The position numbers and the translations under genes are program-made. A stretch of DNA of 64,000 nt from CADEDH01 sp965262175 (GTDB taxonomy: Bacteria; Actinomycetota; Acidimicrobiia; Acidimicrobiales; SZUA-35): positions 558,001-622,000 of the forward strand of contig CBDHES010000002.1 of NCBI GenBank assembly GCA_965262175.1. Reading direction: 5' to 3'. Positions 60,720-64,000 of the stretch are shown here, one piece after another. Each line of letters starts with the position of its first letter. Position 1 is the stretch's first letter. The notes below the pieces were generated by a model. It saw only the letters and a list, made by a program, of their open reading frames with translations, searched no databases and was not told where the DNA came from.

Positions 60720-63245
60720 ATGCGAGACCTTCGAAGCAAGTCCCCCCTGCTCGCCGTGCTGGTCGCGCTGGCGCTGATCGCCGCGGCCTGCTCGGGAGGG
60801 AGCAACCCGTTGTCGGGCATCGGCTCGTCAGACGGCGACGGCGATGAGGCGGCGACAGGATCCGCCACCGACACCGGCGACGGAGCCGATGGCGCCGACC
60901 CGGGACTCCCGGCGACCTCGGGTGGAGCCGGCGGCGACGGTGGCGGCGTCGCCCCGGATCTCCAACGGAACCCCGCACCCGATCTGGTGCCCTCCGGCCT
61001 CGACCCGGCGATCGACGACGCACGGCCGTGGTCCGACCCGGCCACGTGGCCCGATGGGCGGGTCCCCGGGGCCGGCGACACGGTCACGATCGCCGCCGAC
61101 CAGGCGGTCGTCCTCGACCAGGACGCCGAGCTGGCCGGGCTGACCGTCGACGGCCAGCTGTACTTCTCACCATCGGCGTCGGTGACCTTGGCCAGCAACG
61201 CCAACATCGTCGTCAACGGCCTCCTCTACGCCAAGCCGGCCTCGGCCGACGTCCAGCACGTCATCCGCTTCTTCGGCTTCGACGGCTCGGGCCATGTCGG
61301 TGGCGGCATGCAGCCGGTCGACTCCGACGTCGGGCTCTGGGTCACCGACAGCGGCCAGGCCTTTCTCGAAGGCTCGCCCCGGCGGGGCTGGACCAACCTC
61401 ACCGCCGGCGTCGGGGCCGGCGAGACCACGGTGACGGTCGAGGACGCCGCCGGTTGGCAGGTCGGCGACCGGGTCGTGCTGACCCCCACCGCCCCGCCAG
61501 GCGAGGACTTCGTGCTGGAGGAGGGCCTGACCACCGGCTTCCACGACACGACGATCGCCGCCATCGACGGCACGACGATCACCTTGGCCGACCCGACGAC
61601 CGCCGCTCACCCGATCGTCGCCGGCCTGTACACCGCCGAGCTCGCCAACCTGACCCGCAACGTCACGATCCACGGAACTCCCGAGGGCGGTGGCCACGTC
61701 TTCATCCACTCCCACGACCACCCCCAGTTCATGCGGTGGGTCGGCCTGGAAGATCTCGGGGTGGCCGAGGCGCTGGGGCGGTACCCGCTGCACATCCACC
61801 ACGCCGGCATGGGCTCCTACGGCAGCCTGTTCGAGGGGGTCGTCAGCGTCGGCGGCCGCCATCACGCCTTCGTCCCCCACGAGAGTCACGGGATCACGAT
61901 GCGGGACATGGTCGCCTACGACACGACCGGCGGCGACGTCGTGTGGTGGGATGAGGGCGACGAGACCAGCGACCTGCTCCTCGACCGGGTCCTGGTCGCG
62001 GGGAGCGATCACTCCTCGTTCTACCTCGGGCGGGGGACCAACATGATCGTGCGGGACTCGGTCGGCGTCGGGGTCGAGAACCTCTACAACGACGGGGCGT
62101 TCGAGTGGGAGAACGGCGCGGTCGGCAACTGGCTGGTCGAGAACGTCGTCGCCCACAACAACAACTCCTCGGGCATCCGGGTGTGGCAGAACTCCAACAT
62201 CCCCCAGATCGTCGACGGCTACGTCGCCTACCACAACTGGGGGGCGGCCATCGACCATGGCGCCTACAGCAACCGGTACGTGTACCGCAACGGCCACTAC
62301 TACGGGAACCGCGAAGCCGGCGTGATCCTCCTCGCCACGTCCGATCCCACACCGATCGCCCTCGAACAGACGGTGATCGACACCGGCGGCATCTCCGAAG
62401 GAGCCCACGTCGTCATGGCCCACTCGGCGGTGCCGGCCTACCAGCCGACGGTGTTCCGTGACGTCGAGTTCATCGGGAGCACCGACTTCGCCCTGTTCGA
62501 CTTCTTCACCGAGGGAGCGATCCACCAGGTCCAGTGCATCGACTGCCGGTGGCCCGAGGGCGCCCAGGTCGTCGAGTTCCACGGCTCCAACGAGGCCGAG
62601 ACCTGGCTCGAGGTGATCGGCGCCGGCGGGAGCGTCCGCTACGAGTCCGACGGCAACGTGGCCGAGATCGAGACGCCGCCCGCCGCCTACCTGTCGGGCG
62701 GGGGCGTCGGTCTCACCGCCGAGTACTTCCACGGGCCCGACCTGACCGACCTCGCCTTCACCACGATCATGCCCGGTCTGACCGAAGAGTGGGAGATCAA
62801 CCCCGACGCCCCGGCGTTCGGGGTCATGCCGGCCCACCACCTGATCTCGGTCCAGGACGGGTCGAGCGCCCGCCTGTCCGGTCAGTTGGAGATCGCCGAG
62901 GGCGCCGGGGGCGCGTACCGGTTCGGGTCGGTTTTCGGCGGTGGTCTCCGGCTGTGGATCAACGGCCAGCTACTGATCGACGACTGGGACAACGTCAACC
63001 TCAACGGCGGCTTCGACGACCCCTACTCGACCGGCTACAACATCGCCGAGTTGGATCTGGCGCCCGGCCGGCACGACATCGTCGTCGAGCTGCGGGACTC
63101 TCTCACCGAGGGAGGCTGGCGGAGTTGGTTCTTCTCACTCATGTGGGACGTCCCCGGCGGCGAGGCCTACTTCGAGATCATCCAGGCCAACCAGCTCCAC
63201 CCGACGACGATCCCCGACAACTCACCGACCCCGGCCCTCAGCTGA
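60720..63245 (+). CDS. G8-domain, beta-helix and PA14-like lipoprotein
   Basis: An 841-residue surface lipoprotein. The signal peptide ends in ALIAAAC, followed by an acidic Gly/Asp linker. A G8 domain (about residues 95-200) is indicated by WSDPATWPDGRVPGAGDTV and GLTVDGQLYFS. A long right-handed beta-helix region (about 200-690) carries HIHHAGMGSYG and HNNNSSGIRVW. The last 140 residues resemble PA14 (LTAEYFHGPDLTD, GLRLWINGQLLIDDW). G8 occurs in hyaluronan-handling animal proteins and bacterial surface proteins, so polysaccharide binding or cleavage is plausible. The ATG at 60720 gives the lipobox. Confidence 0.85.
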   Translation: MRDLRSKSPLLAVLVALALIAAACSGGSNPLSGIGSSDGDGDEAATGSATDTGDGADGADPGLPATSGGAGGDGGGVAPDLQRNPAPDLVPSGLDPAIDDARPWSDPATWPDGRVPGAGDTVTIAADQAVVLDQDAELAGLTVDGQLYFSPSASVTLASNANIVVNGLLYAKPASADVQHVIRFFGFDGSGHVGGGMQPVDSDVGLWVTDSGQAFLEGSPRRGWTNLTAGVGAGETTVTVEDAAGWQVGDRVVLTPTAPPGEDFVLEEGLTTGFHDTTIAAIDGTTITLADPTTAAHPIVAGLYTAELANLTRNVTIHGTPEGGGHVFIHSHDHPQFMRWVGLEDLGVAEALGRYPLHIHHAGMGSYGSLFEGVVSVGGRHHAFVPHESHGITMRDMVAYDTTGGDVVWWDEGDETSDLLLDRVLVAGSDHSSFYLGRGTNMIVRDSVGVGVENLYNDGAFEWENGAVGNWLVENVVAHNNNSSGIRVWQNSNIPQIVDGYVAYHNWGAAIDHGAYSNRYVYRNGHYYGNREAGVILLATSDPTPIALEQTVIDTGGISEGAHVVMAHSAVPAYQPTVFRDVEFIGSTDFALFDFFTEGAIHQVQCIDCRWPEGAQVVEFHGSNEAETWLEVIGAGGSVRYESDGNVAEIETPPAAYLSGGGVGLTAEYFHGPDLTDLAFTTIMPGLTEEWEINPDAPAFGVMPAHHLISVQDGSSARLSGQLEIAEGAGGAYRFGSVFGGGLRLWINGQLLIDDWDNVNLNGGFDDPYSTGYNIAELDLAPGRHDIVVELRDSLTEGGWRSWFFSLMWDVPGGEAYFEIIQANQLHPTTIPDNSPTPALS

Positions 63246-63404
63246 GGTCTCCGGCCCGGTCCGTCGGGCACGTCGAACGGCGTCTCGTCGAGCCCTGTCC
63301 ACTTCTCACCATCTGGGTGCAACGACCCGCACCGTCGCCTAGTCTCGCGGCGGGGCAGACCTAGCCGACACGCACGGCGCAGGCGGAGAACTGGGTAGGA
63401 GAAC

Positions 63405-64000
63405 ATGAGTTCCATCAGTGACGCGAGGGGCGTCCCCGATGGCTCGCCCCGAAGACGGCGAGTCCGACGACGGCTGACGGCCATCGTCCTGCTACTGGCC
63501 CTGATCGCCGCATCGTGCGGCGAGGCGGCCGAAGCGAGCCGCTGGCGACGGGGCGACGACCGTGGCCCCGGGCGAGATCGGCCGACCCGGTCGACGACGA
63601 CGGAGGTCACCCCCGGTCTGCCGGTCCGCGGCGACGATGACGTGACCATGTCCATCCAGCCGGTGCCCGAGGATCCAACGGCACCAGGAGCGCCCGGCGA
63701 CCCAGGCGCTCCCGAGGCTCCAGGCTCCCCGGACGACCCGGCGGCGCCCGGTATCCCCGAGGCCCCGGGCATCCCCGAAGCTCCGGGCTCCCCCGACGAC
63801 CCGGCGGCGCCTGGCATCCCCGAGGCCCCGGGCATCCCCGAGGCTCCCACGATCGACGATCCGGGCGCCGGCAACGGACCGGTGATCAGCTTCCCGGGCC
63901 TGCCGTTCCCGACGCTGCCCGCACCACCCGCACCGGATCCTGGACCCGATCCCGACCCGGGACCCGATCCGACACCGCCACCCCCGAACCCGGGACCAGG
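63405..64000 (+). CDS. Pro-rich collagen-like lipoprotein (3' end beyond window)
   Basis: An open frame of 198 codons runs off the window edge. AGGAG precedes the ATG. A very basic start (RRRRVRRR) is followed by a signal helix and lipobox (LLALIAASC). The mature part is low-complexity: Gly-x-Pro/Pro-Glu-Ala-Pro repeats (GIPEAPGIPEAPGSPDDPAA twice) and Pro-Asp-Pro-Gly runs near the edge. It is probably a surface stalk with a folded domain beyond the window. Confidence 0.75.
   Translation, partial: MSSISDARGVPDGSPRRRRVRRRLTAIVLLLALIAASCGEAAEASRWRRGDDRGPGRDRPTRSTTTEVTPGLPVRGDDDVTMSIQPVPEDPTAPGAPGDPGAPEAPGSPDDPAAPGIPEAPGIPEAPGSPDDPAAPGIPEAPGIPEAPTIDDPGAGNGPVISFPGLPFPTLPAPPAPDPGPDPDPGPDPTPPPPNPGP

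Noticed and set aside
1..64000. tRNA, rRNA, insertion sequence, integrase or prophage genes
   Set aside because: None were seen on reading both strands. All long regions are accounted for by protein genes or short intergenic gaps.

Overview
The window reads as a stretch of chromosome from a high-GC actinobacterium, most likely of the class Acidimicrobiia. The supporting signs are strong C/G third-position bias, CarD, a DUF3039 zinc-ribbon protein, DUF2510-RDD membrane proteins, an F420-type luciferase-like oxidoreductase, Thr-rich lipoproteins and many ATGA, GTGA or TTGA gene overlaps. The class assignment is inferred from gene content, not from a marker gene. I see no rRNA, tRNA, CRISPR array, transposase, phage gene or replication origin. 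Most genes are ordinary housekeeping or catabolic genes.

Layout. 71-10191: aminotransferase, degenerate MBL-fold protein, carD, two DUF2510-RDD membrane proteins with a coupled 58-residue membrane peptide, galE, nucleoside hydrolase plus ribokinase, DUF3039 protein, a peroxiredoxin whose catalytic Cys codon is an in-frame TGA followed by a SECIS-like hairpin, 5-formyl-THF cyclo-ligase and an M20 peptidase. 10333-15026: Thr-rich secreted protein, two small membrane proteins, a cytosolic RdhA-like corrinoid/FeS protein, a GH3 lipoprotein and ung. 15053-18746: HpcH/HpaI aldolase with trkH and trkA, overlapping by 4 bp at each junction. 18822-25440: a frameshifted SdrD-B-like surface protein, an orphan ParA with a membrane-anchored helical neighbour, an M50 protease, HAD phosphatase, group II decarboxylase and 3-hydroxybutyryl-CoA dehydrogenase.

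25513-31179 is the most unusual locus. An OmpA-like, peptidoglycan-binding membrane protein is followed by a huge repetitive gene. That gene encodes an N-terminal membrane anchor, about 45-50 copies of a 17-residue helical repeat, Lys/Ala-rich histone-like linkers and three helix-hairpin-helix modules. It contains an exact 416-bp duplication and three apparent frameshifts. 31492-40594 holds Bax-inhibitor-1, Fur-family regulator, GMC oxidoreductase, DUF3179 protein, ferredoxin, GlsB, kynureninase, DedA and a PhyH dioxygenase.

40650-48919 is a coherent nucleoside uptake and salvage block on the minus strand: BMP-type binding lipoprotein, ABC ATPase, two permeases, a nucleoside deaminase, a class II aldolase and an MTAP-family phosphorylase whose base-pocket Asn predicts 6-oxopurine substrates. 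The likely route runs from 5'-methylthioadenosine or 5'-deoxyadenosine through deamination, phosphorolysis and aldol cleavage (a DHAP-shunt-like pathway). The isomerase is not in the window. 48973-55499 carries PanE-like, F420-type, TylF-like, enoyl-CoA hydratase, serine hydrolase and SCP2-thiolase/DUF35 genes. 55720-58761 is a secreted helical protein, lipoprotein, response regulator and sensor kinase run. 58830-64000 holds a D-aminoacylase-type amidohydrolase, a G8/beta-helix/PA14 lipoprotein and a Pro-rich lipoprotein cut by the window end.

Indels break two low-complexity genes (18822-19585 and 25513-30026). Base-calling or assembly error is a live alternative to real frameshifts in both.
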